From Geobacter sp. UBA2189 (GTDB lineage Bacteria; Desulfobacterota; Desulfuromonadia; Geobacterales; Pseudopelobacteraceae), in contig DCVL01000011.1 of assembly GCA_002328035.1 (NCBI GenBank), positions 10,121-74,120 on the forward strand: 64,000 nucleotides of DNA, given 5' to 3'. Shown here piece after piece: positions 34,933 to 43,755 of the stretch; positions within the stretch are counted from its first letter, which is position 1; the number at the start of each line of letters is the position of its first letter. The translations under genes were made by a program, and so were the position numbers. The notes below the pieces were generated by a model. It made no database searches and had not been told where the DNA came from. It saw only the letters and a program-made list of their open reading frames with translations.

Positions 34933-35334
34933 ATGATGGAACTGACCCGCAAGGGTGATTACGCAATACGCGGTATCGTTTATCTGGCAAGTCAGCCACC
35001 AAACAAGATCTCATTGCTTAGCGAGATTGCGGCGGCAGTTGATGTACCTCAGACCTTTCTGGCAAAGATATTTCAGCAGTTCAGTAAAACAGGGATCGTC
35101 AAGTCTTTCAGGGGAACTGGCGGAGGCTTCATGCTGGCCAACCCGCCTGAAAAGATCACCCTGCTGCAGATTGTTGAGACAGTGGAAGGAACCATCATTC
35201 CGAACCGTTGCGTGCTTAGACCCGGTGAATGCGAAAGGGATTCATTTTGCACAGTTCACCCTGTATGGGTCAAGATACAGCATCAGGTTCGTGAAATACT
35301 TCAAAACGTTACCCTCAAGGAACTAGCACAATAG
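34933..35334 (+). CDS. Rrf2-family transcriptional regulator with Fe-S type cysteine triad
   Basis: A 133-residue winged-helix protein (ELTRKGDYAIRGIVYLA start; recognition helix around VPQTFLAKIFQQFSKTGIV; wing FRGTGGGFMLA). It carries three cysteines, C93, C100 and C106, spaced as in the Fe-S regulators IscR, NsrR and RsrR, so an iron-sulfur cluster is likely. No isc, nif or nitric oxide genes are next to it, so the target is unknown. The start is the first of two adjacent ATGs, 7 bp after AGGAG. It may act at the promoter 40 bp downstream of its own gene. Confidence 0.85.
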   Translation: MMELTRKGDYAIRGIVYLASQPPNKISLLSEIAAAVDVPQTFLAKIFQQFSKTGIVKSFRGTGGGFMLANPPEKITLLQIVETVEGTIIPNRCVLRPGECERDSFCTVHPVWVKIQHQVREILQNVTLKELAQ

Positions 35335-35371
35335 TAACATATTGTAATTATTGTTGTATTTTTATTTTTAG

Positions 35372-35400
35372 TTGACATTATACCGTAGTTGATATATTAG
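35372..35400 (+). promoter_or_regulatory. Promoter downstream of the Rrf2 gene
   Basis: Perfect -35 TTGACA (35372-35377) with either TATATT (35393-35398, 15-bp spacer) or TATTAG (35395-35400, 17-bp spacer), in very AT-rich DNA. It would give a transcript starting near 35405 that meets a terminator hairpin ~30 nt later. Confidence 0.6.
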
Positions 35401-35404
35401 CTTA

Positions 35405-35468
35405 AACACAATTTAACCGTTCAGGTTCAGATTAAGTCTCGTGCGAAAAGCCGAGACTTTTGTTGTTT
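35405..35468 (+). ncRNA. Candidate small RNA or attenuated leader ending in a terminator
   Basis: From the likely start near 35405, ~30 unstructured bases lead to the hairpin AAGTCTCG, 10-nt loop, CGAGACTT (35434-35459) and a T-rich tail TTTTGTTGTTT. No open reading frame fits inside. It could be a ~60-nt independent RNA, or the leader of the transglycosylase gene 130 bp further on that must be read through. No known RNA family was recognised. Confidence 0.35.
35434..35468 (+). terminator. Rho-independent terminator
   Basis: Perfect 8-bp stem AAGTCTCG/CGAGACTT with a 10-nt loop and a T-rich tail. It would stop transcription from the promoter at 35372 and read-through from the Rrf2 gene. Confidence 0.7.
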
Positions 35469-35595
35469 AACAGGCCGGTACAGTAAAATCACCGGTAATT
35501 TCAGTATGAAAGGAGTTTGCCGGACACATCTACCATTCTTCTTCCGGCTTTGGCTGCCTGTCCAGCACCATCCGCCCAGCCTCTACTCTAAATCA

Positions 35596-36279
35596 ATGAA
35601 AAATCAATCCCTTATCAAAAAAATAAGTTGTATGGCAGCAGGAATACTGCTTTTCTGGTCGCCTGTTCTTTTTATGGCCTGCAGCAAGGCTCCACAGCCC
35701 GTATCATCGCATATTTCCCTTGACAACGATCCTTATGAGACATCCCTTGAAAAAGAGATTCGTGTTGTTATGGAGAAGGGGATCTCAATGACCGAGCGCA
35801 AACGCCAGGTTCCGATTATTGAACTGGCCTTTGCAAAGCTAACCACTCAGGAACGAGCCAGAAACCTTGCGGCTCTCTGCTATTTCAAGACTCTTGGCAC
35901 CCCCTTTTCTCCCCTTGATTTGGCAGAAATAGCGTTGGTCGAAACAGGAGGCCACCGTTTGTCATCAAGCGCCACATCCTCCAAAGGCGCGATAGGAGTA
36001 TGGCAGCTGATGCCAAAACAGGCCAAAAGTCATGGATACACACCAAGGCAGATGCACAGCGATGAAAAATGTGCGGAAGCAGCTGTAAGAACACTGCTTT
36101 CCAAGCTTGAAATTGCGGGCGGAAATATGGATCGTGCAAAAAAACTTTACTGCGGTGTAGGCCCACAGGCAGATGCATATCTTGTAAAACTGCACACTAC
36201 TCGCAAAACCCTTATGGATAATTTGGAGAGGAGCGGAGCCAAACTTGCCCTCAACGAAAAAGAGACTCAGATTCAGTAA
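35596..36279 (+). CDS. Lytic transglycosylase (SLT domain) lipoprotein
   Basis: A 227-residue protein starting with a lipoprotein signal (~1-29, ending LFMAC) followed by a linker and a Slt-type lysozyme-fold domain: the catalytic Glu in AEIALVETGGHR, the GAIGVWQLMP motif, then the A-x-Y region around YCGVGPQADAYL. It cleaves peptidoglycan with formation of 1,6-anhydroMurNAc ends at the membrane. The start is uncertain: the frame is open 90 bp upstream to another ATG at 35506, but only the ATG at 35596 places a signal peptide at the N-terminus; no strong ribosome-binding site precedes it. Confidence 0.78.
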   Translation: MKNQSLIKKISCMAAGILLFWSPVLFMACSKAPQPVSSHISLDNDPYETSLEKEIRVVMEKGISMTERKRQVPIIELAFAKLTTQERARNLAALCYFKTLGTPFSPLDLAEIALVETGGHRLSSSATSSKGAIGVWQLMPKQAKSHGYTPRQMHSDEKCAEAAVRTLLSKLEIAGGNMDRAKKLYCGVGPQADAYLVKLHTTRKTLMDNLERSGAKLALNEKETQIQ

Positions 36280-36511
36280 TACGGACAGATATCTTTTTAA
36301 GATTCATACTGGTCGGCATTCTCTCCTGTTCTGCAGTTGCCTCTCCCTTTAAAAGAAAGGTCTCTGCCTGTTGTTCACAGAGGTTAGTTTCCAATACCTG
36401 AAAATACCAATCATGCACAATCACACAAATCTCTGAAAGCTCTCTTTTCACCTCCATTAAACCCGTTTTCACTTGCCCTGTAAAGCCGCCCTCTGTTATA
36501 GTTTGACGCAT
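36251..36511 (-). CDS. Possible small hypothetical protein, low confidence
   Basis: An 86-codon frame on the minus strand in the 235-bp gap between the transglycosylase and the MCP, overlapping the transglycosylase end by 29 bp. The product would be acidic, soluble and mixed helical (VKRELSEICVIVHDWYF), with no recognised domain. The composition looks protein-like, but only a weak GGGAT site precedes the ATG and no promoter was recognised. It may be a chance frame. Confidence 0.25.
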   Translation of the reverse strand: MRQTITEGGFTGQVKTGLMEVKRELSEICVIVHDWYFQVLETNLCEQQAETFLLKGEATAEQERMPTSMNLKKISVRITESESLFR

Positions 36512-36546
36512 TTTTGACTAATCCCGACAATCTGGAAAGGAAACTC

Positions 36547-38712
36547 TTGCGATTGGAAAACAAAGCCCCAGTTAAAAGCTGTTCAGGCCTTAAATTGAGA
36601 ACCAGAATGTTTCTGCTTTCGCTACTCTCGTTTGCGGCAATTCTGGTTGTTATAGTTCTTGGGGGACGTTTGCTTAATGAAGTAAGGATCAACGGCAGTA
36701 ATTATAAGACAATCCGGCACAGCAAAGATGCACTTGAAAAAATAGCACTCCTGAAATCTGACAACTACCAGTTAAATGGTGAAGTTACCAACTACATCAC
36801 CAGAAGAAGATCCTCCGATATTGCTAAATTGCTTGAAACTATCGAATACCACATTGATGATATTGACTTCATGTATGAAGATATCCAGGAGCTGATTGAA
36901 TCACAGGAAATGCGTAATGAAGTTGTAAAGGCATCTAAAATCTGGAACGAATACAAAAAGACCTTGCTGGAAGAGTTCTTGCCAGCTGTACAGCACGGAG
37001 ACATGCAGCTTGCCTCTGATATTATGAACGGAATTCAAGAAAAACGATTCAACAGCATATCCTTAAGCATCGCTACAACCATTGATAATCTCAGACGCGC
37101 TGTTTATATGACGGAAAAAAACATCTATGAGATAACTCAAAAGAAAATCCTGTTTACCGCCATCATCACACTTATACTTATCTCTTTTATTGTAATACTT
37201 TCGTTATACATAACTGAATCGGTAACCCGTCCTATAAAAAGATGTGTTGAATTTGCCAAGCAGGTTGCAGGCGGTTCACTTGAAAAACGCCTGACCATTA
37301 ACGCCTGTGGTGAGGTCGGTGACCTGGCCTCTGCAATGAACACTATGGCAGAAAACCTTCAGACCATTGTATCCCGTCTCAACTCTACAAGCCTGGAACT
37401 TACAGTAATTGATCGGAACATAGAAACAGCTGCCCGACAGGTTGTTGGAGCCACTCACCTTCAGGAAGAGGCTGTAAACGAAACATCCCGAGCAGTTGAA
37501 CTGATAAATGCCTCTGTGTTTGAGATATCTGAGGGAGTCGATCAATTATCCTCCTCAGCTACAGATACATCGTCCTCTATCCTTGAAATGGCATCCAGCA
37601 TAGAAGAAGTGGCTATAAACACTGATAAACTTGGCGAATCCGTTGATGAAGTCAGCTCTTCAATAATCCAGATGATAAGCTCCATAAAAGGGATCAGCGA
37701 GAACATCGTAAACCTTCAGGAAGCTTCAGGAATTACCGCATCATCAATGGCAGAGATGGATACGACCATCCGCCAGGTAGAAAAGAACGCCCTGGACACC
37801 TCATCTATTTCAGAAACGGTAAAGACTGACGCAGAAAACGGCCTTATAGCTGTGCAGGAGACTATTGCAGGAATGCAGGAAATCAGGCGTGCAGCGCATA
37901 TAACCGCCGAGGTAGTAGAGCATCTTTCTCTTAGAGCCAATGATATCGGCACGATCCTCTCTGTTATTGACGAAGTGGCCGAGCAGACCAGTCTTCTTGC
38001 CCTTAATGCCGCAATAATAGCAGCACAGGCAGGTGAATATGGCAAAGGCTTTGCCGTTGTGGCCGACGAGATTAAGGAACTGGCAGAACGGACGTCCTCA
38101 TCCACCCGTGAAATTGCCCAGGTTATAAATGCCGTCCAGAAGGAAACTGGAAGCGCAGTGGCCGCAATAAATCAGGCAGAATTGGCAATATGCAACGGTG
38201 AAGAGCTTTCTGAACGCTCAGGTCAGGCACTTGAAAAGATAGTTGGTGGAGTGCATCAGGCCGGCCTTCAGATTAACGCTATTGCCCGTGCAACGGTTGA
38301 GCAGGCAAAGGGAAGCCTTTCTATAAGGGTTGCCATGGAACAGGTAAAAGAGATGGTCGGTCAAATGGCAAATTCTGCAAGAGAACACAGTCGTGGTACC
38401 GATCTGATCACGATAGCTGTAGAAAAGATGCGAGATATGACAGGACAGGTTAGATCTTCAACAAGAGAGCAGACAAAAACCAGTGCCTTGATAGCCAGAG
38501 CGACAGAGGATATTACCACAATGATAGGCAGGATAAGGGAAGCCTGCGCAGCCCAGACAGAACATAGTAGAGCCATTGACCAAATGGCCGGAAATATTCG
38601 CCAATCATCCTCTACTACTTCTCATGCGGCACAGGTTATGAACAACTCGGTAACTGGGCTTTCCCAGCAGATTGAACAGCTTGAAAAGGATATGTCCGGA
38701 TTCAAAATATGA
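36547..38712 (+). CDS. Methyl-accepting chemotaxis protein with atypical hairpin tip
   Basis: A 721-residue MCP. It has TM1 at ~21-43, a ~155-residue helical periplasmic domain (four-helix-bundle type), TM2 at ~201-222, HAMP (~224-277), and a very long cytoplasmic signalling coil rich in Ser/Thr repeats. At the CheA/CheW-binding tip the sequence is LLALNAAIIAAQAGEYGKGF, where the near-universal AAIEAARAGE is changed to AAIIAAQAGE. The start is taken as TTG at 36547, with AAAGGAAA 5 bp upstream; an upstream TTG (36514) has no ribosome-binding site. The stop overlaps trpA by 4 bp. Confidence 0.87.
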   Translation: MRLENKAPVKSCSGLKLRTRMFLLSLLSFAAILVVIVLGGRLLNEVRINGSNYKTIRHSKDALEKIALLKSDNYQLNGEVTNYITRRRSSDIAKLLETIEYHIDDIDFMYEDIQELIESQEMRNEVVKASKIWNEYKKTLLEEFLPAVQHGDMQLASDIMNGIQEKRFNSISLSIATTIDNLRRAVYMTEKNIYEITQKKILFTAIITLILISFIVILSLYITESVTRPIKRCVEFAKQVAGGSLEKRLTINACGEVGDLASAMNTMAENLQTIVSRLNSTSLELTVIDRNIETAARQVVGATHLQEEAVNETSRAVELINASVFEISEGVDQLSSSATDTSSSILEMASSIEEVAINTDKLGESVDEVSSSIIQMISSIKGISENIVNLQEASGITASSMAEMDTTIRQVEKNALDTSSISETVKTDAENGLIAVQETIAGMQEIRRAAHITAEVVEHLSLRANDIGTILSVIDEVAEQTSLLALNAAIIAAQAGEYGKGFAVVADEIKELAERTSSSTREIAQVINAVQKETGSAVAAINQAELAICNGEELSERSGQALEKIVGGVHQAGLQINAIARATVEQAKGSLSIRVAMEQVKEMVGQMANSAREHSRGTDLITIAVEKMRDMTGQVRSSTREQTKTSALIARATEDITTMIGRIREACAAQTEHSRAIDQMAGNIRQSSSTTSHAAQVMNNSVTGLSQQIEQLEKDMSGFKI

Positions 38713-39509
38713 AAAGCCATATAAAAAAACAGTTTAATCTATTAAAAAACAATGGCCAGAAAGCACTGGTAACATTCATTACAGCCGGAGATCCTGACCT
38801 TGCCACAACCGCCTCAATACTGCCCATTCTGGCAAATGCCGGAGCAGATATCATCGAGATTGGAATACCCTTTTCCGACCCGATGGCAGATGGACCGACA
38901 ATTCAACGTGCTTCCGAACGGGCTCTGGCAAGTGGAACCACGCTGAAAGCAATCCTTGAACTTGTAAAAAAGAGCAGGGAGCAGGTGTCTGTTCCGATTA
39001 TCCTTATGGGTTACAGCAATCCGATCTACAACTATGGATGGCATCAATTTTCAAAAGATGCAGTTGAAGCCGGAGTTGATGGCCTTCTACTCGTTGACCT
39101 GCCACCTGAAGAGGCAGATGAGCTGATTCCAGCTGCCAAATCTGCGGGGCTTGACACGATTTTTCTTCTCACCCCCACCTCGGATGAAGCCAGAATCAAG
39201 CAGGTAAACAGATGTGGCAGCGGCTTTGTCTATTATGTAACTGTGACAGGTGTTACCGGCGCCAGACAATCAGTATCAACCAGCCTTTCCGAGGAGCTTG
39301 AGACCGTTATTCGGACCATTAAACTTCCGGTTGTAGCCGGCTTTGGCATATCAACACCGGAGCAGGCAGCTCAGGTAGCTGCAGCAGCTGACGGTGTGGT
39401 TGTAGGCAGCGCAATAGTAAAGCTGTTTGAATTTTACAAGGGGAAAGAGTTGCAGGAAAAAGTCAAATCCCTTGTTTCATCGCTTAAGCAAGCCGTTATA
39501 ACAATATAG
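38709..39509 (+). CDS. trpA: Tryptophan synthase alpha subunit
   Basis: A 266-residue TIM barrel with the family motifs VTFITAGDPDL, EIGIPFSDPMADGPTIQ (catalytic Glu ~50, Asp ~61), LLVDLPPEE and the phosphate loop GFGISTPEQA. It cleaves indole-3-glycerol phosphate to indole for TrpB. trpB and other trp genes are outside the window. Its ATG overlaps the stop of the MCP gene (ATGA), an odd coupling of a biosynthetic gene to a receptor gene. It is followed 24 bp later by accD, an order common in Geobacter. Confidence 0.95.
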   Translation: MKSHIKKQFNLLKNNGQKALVTFITAGDPDLATTASILPILANAGADIIEIGIPFSDPMADGPTIQRASERALASGTTLKAILELVKKSREQVSVPIILMGYSNPIYNYGWHQFSKDAVEAGVDGLLLVDLPPEEADELIPAAKSAGLDTIFLLTPTSDEARIKQVNRCGSGFVYYVTVTGVTGARQSVSTSLSEELETVIRTIKLPVVAGFGISTPEQAAQVAAAADGVVVGSAIVKLFEFYKGKELQEKVKSLVSSLKQAVITI

Positions 39510-39533
39510 AACAGTTTCCGAGAGGATATTTCC

Positions 39534-40382
39534 ATGAGCTGGTTTAATCGTGACAAGACAGGTATAGAGAAAAGTACAACTGGACACGTTAAGGTGCCTG
39601 AAGGTCTGTGGACAAAATGTCAGGGCTGCAACAAATCGCTCCTTACCAAAGAGATTGAAGACAATCTTCAGGTCTGTCCCGCATGCGGTCACCATTACAG
39701 GATTGCCCCACGCAAAAGGCTGCAAGCGCTGTTTGATAATGCCACCTGGGAAGAGTTCGATGCAGGAATAACATCTGTTGATTTCCTTGAGTTCAAGGAC
39801 TCCAAAAGCTATCAGGAACGGATCGATGCCGCTGTTGCCAAAGGAGGCTCACGTGACGCTGTTATCTGTGTAGAGGGACAGATTGAAGGAATATCAACCC
39901 AGATAGCAATCTTTGACTTTTCCTTCATGGGTGGCAGCATGGGAAGTGTTGTTGGAGAGAAGATCACCCGTTCAATAGAGCGCGGCCTTGAAAAAAAACA
40001 ACCGGTAATTATCATCTCCGCATCTGGTGGCGCACGAATGCAGGAGTCTATCCTCTCTCTTATGCAGATGGCAAAGACATCTGCTGCACTCGCAAAACTC
40101 AAATCAGCCGGGCTCCCCTTCTTGTCCATCCTGACAGATCCGACTACGGGCGGTGTAACAGCAAGTTTTGCCATGCTCGGAGATCTTAACATAGCGGAAC
40201 CCAAAGCGTTGATCGGTTTTGCAGGGCCACGGGTAATAGAGCAAACCATCCGCCAGAAACTACCCGCAGGATTCCAGCGATCAGAATATCTTCTCGACCA
40301 TGGCATGGTGGACATGATCGTTTCACGTGTTGACATGCGCAAGACCCTGGGTCAGATTCTGGCCATGCTAACCAGACAGTAG
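39534..40382 (+). CDS. accD: Acetyl-CoA carboxylase carboxyltransferase subunit beta
   Basis: A 282-residue AccD with the N-terminal zinc ribbon (C-x2-C at WTKCQGCNKSL and C-x2-C at QVCPACGHH) and a crotonase-fold carboxyltransferase domain (IFDFSFMGGSMGSVVGEK, ISASGGARMQES, SILTDPTTGGVTASFAMLGD). It transfers carboxyl from biotin carboxyl carrier protein to acetyl-CoA, making malonyl-CoA. GAGAGGA precedes the ATG. It sits between trpA and folC, the classical accD-folC pair of proteobacteria. Confidence 0.96.
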   Translation: MSWFNRDKTGIEKSTTGHVKVPEGLWTKCQGCNKSLLTKEIEDNLQVCPACGHHYRIAPRKRLQALFDNATWEEFDAGITSVDFLEFKDSKSYQERIDAAVAKGGSRDAVICVEGQIEGISTQIAIFDFSFMGGSMGSVVGEKITRSIERGLEKKQPVIIISASGGARMQESILSLMQMAKTSAALAKLKSAGLPFLSILTDPTTGGVTASFAMLGDLNIAEPKALIGFAGPRVIEQTIRQKLPAGFQRSEYLLDHGMVDMIVSRVDMRKTLGQILAMLTRQ

Positions 40383-40384
40383 GC

Positions 40385-41668
40385 GTGTCAGCTTCAGAAC
40401 GTCTGGCAGAGCTGTTCGGCAGACGCCGCTTTGCCATAAAACCAGGAATTGAAAGAATTGCCGCACTACTTGAACAGCTCGGACATCCGGAGCGTTCTTT
40501 TACAACAATTAACGTTGTCGGCACAAATGGTAAAGGCTCCACAGCGGCTTTTCTGGCTTCAATACTAACCAGTGCCGGGCACCATACCGGCCTTTTTACA
40601 TCTCCTCATCTCATATCTTATTCAGAACGTTTTCAGGTTAACGGCCAGCCAATTCCTCAGGAACGCCTTGACCTGCTGGTTGCTGAACTGCTTGCCTCCT
40701 CAAAAAATGAGGAGACATTCTTTGAGCTTACAACAGCGCTGGCCTGCAGACATTTTGCTGAAAGCGGTGTTGACGTCGCAATAATTGAAGCCGGAATGGG
40801 GGGAATGAATGACGCCACAGCTGCTATGCCTGGCATCATATCAGTTGTCACTCCAATCTCGCTTGACCACTGCCAGTGGCTTGGTAATTCACTGCAAAAA
40901 ATCGCCACTGAAAAAATCGGCATTACAAAACCAGGGATTACAGTAATATCCGCAGTTCAAAAGGATGAAGTATTTGATATTATAGAGGACTACTGTGTCA
41001 GTTCAGCCAGCAGACTGCTACTTCAGGGCAGAGACTTTGACGCAGTAAAAGGGCCAGATCGCCTCCTTCGCTTTACGGGTGTTTCAGGCAGCATCGATAA
41101 TATTGCCCCAAGCCTTCAGGGAGATTATCAAACAGGTAACGCAGCGGTTGCTATGGCTACAGCTGAACAGCTTCATTCAGTAGGATTTCCTGTTTCCAGA
41201 CAGGCAATGAGAGTTGGAATCAGTTCTGCCAGATGGCAGGGCAGATTTGAACTGATAGAGCTTGATAATGGAAAACAACTGTTGCTTGATGGCGCTCATA
41301 ATCCGGCTGGAGCAGAAGCCCTTTCAGATGCTCTTGCAGAATATGCAGGTCGGAGAATCATTCTGCTTTTAGGAGTTATGGGAGATAAGGATCTTAACGG
41401 TCTGCTTACCCCTCTCCTAAAGAGGGTACAACATATTATCACTGTAACACCTGCACAGGAACGGGCTGTCAGAGACACTGAACTGGCTCTGGCATCTGTA
41501 GCCAAAGGGGTAAAAGCAGAACCGGCAGGAACGGTTGCAGAGGGATTTAAGGCCGCAATCAAAGCTGCAAATAATGGTGAACTTATAGTGGCGGCCGGCT
41601 CTCTCTTCCTGATTGGAGAGCTTAAAGCACTGATTGCCGGCATCCCCTGTGAAGCGGTCAGAGGATAA
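40385..41668 (+). CDS. folC: Folylpolyglutamate synthase / dihydrofolate synthase
   Basis: A 427-residue Mur-ligase-family protein: P-loop GTNGKGSTAAFL (~41-52), TSPHLISYSERFQVNG, IEAGMGGMNDATAA, and DGAHNPAG near residue 300. It adds glutamate to dihydropteroate and to folates. The start is GTG, 2 bp after the accD stop, so the two are translationally coupled. Together with the pabB-pabC fusion in this window it accounts for part of folate synthesis. Confidence 0.94.
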   Translation: MSASERLAELFGRRRFAIKPGIERIAALLEQLGHPERSFTTINVVGTNGKGSTAAFLASILTSAGHHTGLFTSPHLISYSERFQVNGQPIPQERLDLLVAELLASSKNEETFFELTTALACRHFAESGVDVAIIEAGMGGMNDATAAMPGIISVVTPISLDHCQWLGNSLQKIATEKIGITKPGITVISAVQKDEVFDIIEDYCVSSASRLLLQGRDFDAVKGPDRLLRFTGVSGSIDNIAPSLQGDYQTGNAAVAMATAEQLHSVGFPVSRQAMRVGISSARWQGRFELIELDNGKQLLLDGAHNPAGAEALSDALAEYAGRRIILLLGVMGDKDLNGLLTPLLKRVQHIITVTPAQERAVRDTELALASVAKGVKAEPAGTVAEGFKAAIKAANNGELIVAAGSLFLIGELKALIAGIPCEAVRG

Positions 41669-41700
41669 AAAAAGAGCAAGAGGAATCCCGAAAGAACCAG

Positions 41701-43755
41701 ATGCGTGATATCCGTATTTACATGATCCTTTTTCTGCTGTTTATGCCTGCAATCCTTCCTGCGGCTGAACAGGCAGGAGCGCCGGGAATGCTTATACAGG
41801 CTGACACCATGTCTCATGACACGGCCAGTGATATTGTTAAGGCGACCGGTGCTGTAAGGATGGTCTGGCAGGATCTCACCATGACTTCAGATGAGGCCAC
41901 ATACAACCGTACGACCCAGACAATGACCGCCACAGGCAATGTTATACTTGTTAAAGGCAGAGATACCCTAAGGGGAGAACATCTTATACTTGATGCAGAG
42001 ACCGGTCGCGCAGAGATGGAGAATGGCCGGATCTTTCTAGCGCAGGGGAACTTTAAAGGAGATGGCAAACGGATAGCCAGAATCGGTGAAGATGACTACG
42101 CCTTGCGAAACGGAAGCCTTACAACATGCGATGCAGAGACCCCAAGCTGGAAGTTCGGAGCCTCTGAATTTGACGTAACACTTGAAGAATATGCTACTGG
42201 CAAAAATGTAATTTTCTATGTGAAGAATATCCCTGTCTTTTATTTCCCATATATCATCCTGCCGGTAAAAAGGGATAGACAATCCGGCTTCCTCTTTCCA
42301 AAGTTCGGAACATCCTCAAAAAAAGGAGAGTTCGTTGATCTACCGTTTTACTGGGCTATATCTCCTTCACAGGAAGCCACTATTGATCTCGATATCCAGA
42401 CAAAAAGGGGAGTTGGACTCGGCCTTGATTACAGATACCTTCTAAGCCGCACCAGTGAAGGCTCACTCGGAGGCTATATAATATACGACAATAATGAAAA
42501 AAAGGAGCGCGGTCAGCTGGTACAGTATCACCGTGAACTTTTTTCAGACAGCTTCTCTCTGATAGGCAGCCTGAACCTTACCAGCGATCGAACCTTTCTG
42601 ACAGATTATGGAGAGCAGAGCGGAGAATACAACCGCCAGTACTACGACTCCCGTGTCGTTTTAACAAAATTCTGGAACCAGTGGCTAAGCAGCGCCCAGG
42701 CTATTTACACCCAGGATTTTTATTCAAGCAGCAACACGACGACCCTGCAACGGGCTCCTGAGCTATCATTGTATGGAGTAAGGGAGAAGATCCCGTTTAT
42801 TCCAAACCTGTATTTTGACATGGATCTCATAATGACAAACTACTACAGGGAAAACGGGATGGATGGTCAAAGAGCTGTGATTGAGCCAGTTATTACCACT
42901 GTTCATTCACTGTTTGATGAAAGATTGAACTTTTCCGCATATGGCGCCGTTCAGGTCAAGGGATACAATACCAATCATGTCACTCAAACGGTTAAGGATG
43001 ACCAGGCCGTTGTTGTGCCAAAGGCTGGAGCCCAGTTGAGCAGTTCATTCAGCCGTCTGTATGATGTTGAAATATTTGACTTTCAACGTATGCGCCATGA
43101 GCTGGTACCTTCAATTTCATATCTTTATGTAGGAGATACTGATCAAAGCACCGTCCCTGTATTTGATCAGCTTGACAAGGTAAATGCCCAGGAATCATTC
43201 ACCTTTTCACTGGCAAGCCATCTAGGAGGGAGAGTTGCAAAGAAAGGGACTCCTGAATATCGCGATATAATGACCCTTCGCCTGCTTCAAAGCTACAACT
43301 TGAGCGGAACCAGACAGAACAACCTGCTGACACTGGCTGATGACTCGCGCAAATGGAGTAACCTCACCCTTGAAACGGAAACCTCTATATCAAGGAATCT
43401 CCGGATTCTGGCAGATGCTCGTTACAGTCATTACGACCACAACATATCAAGCACCGCAACCGGAGCTGAATACAATGATCTGAGAGGCAACACGGCAAGA
43501 ATTTCATACCGAATGGTTGAACACCAGCTTGACTACCTGGAAGGCGGGGCAATTATCTCTCTTGCAAAACCGTTCTACCTGAACTACAGCACCCGTTACT
43601 CCTTTGACAAGAAAGATTTTCTGGAATCATACTACTCCCTTGAATACAGACACCAGTGCTGGAGCGTTATAGCAGGTTACAGAGATAGACCGGACAACAA
43701 GTCCTGGACGGTTAACTTCAATCTGACCGGGCTTTTCGGCATAGGAACAAAATGA
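41701..43755 (+). CDS. lptD: LptD, outer-membrane LPS assembly protein
   Basis: A 684-residue protein. It has a signal peptide (~1-20, ending LPAAEQ), an N-terminal OstA/LptA-like jellyroll (~25-150; repeats such as ATGNVILVKGRDTLRG), and an outer-membrane beta-barrel (~190-684) with alternating aromatic strands and a final hydrophobic strand ending LTGLFGIGTK. IPVFYFPYIILPV is the usual conserved stretch before the barrel. With LptE it inserts LPS in the outer leaflet. Only a Cys near residue 143 (LTTCDAE) and one near the C-terminus (EYRHQCW) are seen, so a single disulfide is expected instead of the two in E. coli. Its stop overlaps the next gene's ATG. Confidence 0.92.
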   Translation: MRDIRIYMILFLLFMPAILPAAEQAGAPGMLIQADTMSHDTASDIVKATGAVRMVWQDLTMTSDEATYNRTTQTMTATGNVILVKGRDTLRGEHLILDAETGRAEMENGRIFLAQGNFKGDGKRIARIGEDDYALRNGSLTTCDAETPSWKFGASEFDVTLEEYATGKNVIFYVKNIPVFYFPYIILPVKRDRQSGFLFPKFGTSSKKGEFVDLPFYWAISPSQEATIDLDIQTKRGVGLGLDYRYLLSRTSEGSLGGYIIYDNNEKKERGQLVQYHRELFSDSFSLIGSLNLTSDRTFLTDYGEQSGEYNRQYYDSRVVLTKFWNQWLSSAQAIYTQDFYSSSNTTTLQRAPELSLYGVREKIPFIPNLYFDMDLIMTNYYRENGMDGQRAVIEPVITTVHSLFDERLNFSAYGAVQVKGYNTNHVTQTVKDDQAVVVPKAGAQLSSSFSRLYDVEIFDFQRMRHELVPSISYLYVGDTDQSTVPVFDQLDKVNAQESFTFSLASHLGGRVAKKGTPEYRDIMTLRLLQSYNLSGTRQNNLLTLADDSRKWSNLTLETETSISRNLRILADARYSHYDHNISSTATGAEYNDLRGNTARISYRMVEHQLDYLEGGAIISLAKPFYLNYSTRYSFDKKDFLESYYSLEYRHQCWSVIAGYRDRPDNKSWTVNFNLTGLFGIGTK

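Noticed and set aside
37716..38105. Minus-strand frame opposite the first MCP
   Set aside because: Ala/Ser-rich antisense shadow of the MCP coiled coil.
39812..40342. Minus-strand frame opposite accD
   Set aside because: Mirror of the accD coding pattern; no motif or start signal.
41296..41817. Minus-strand frame across the folC-lptD junction
   Set aside because: Spans parts of two solid genes; composition is antisense-like.
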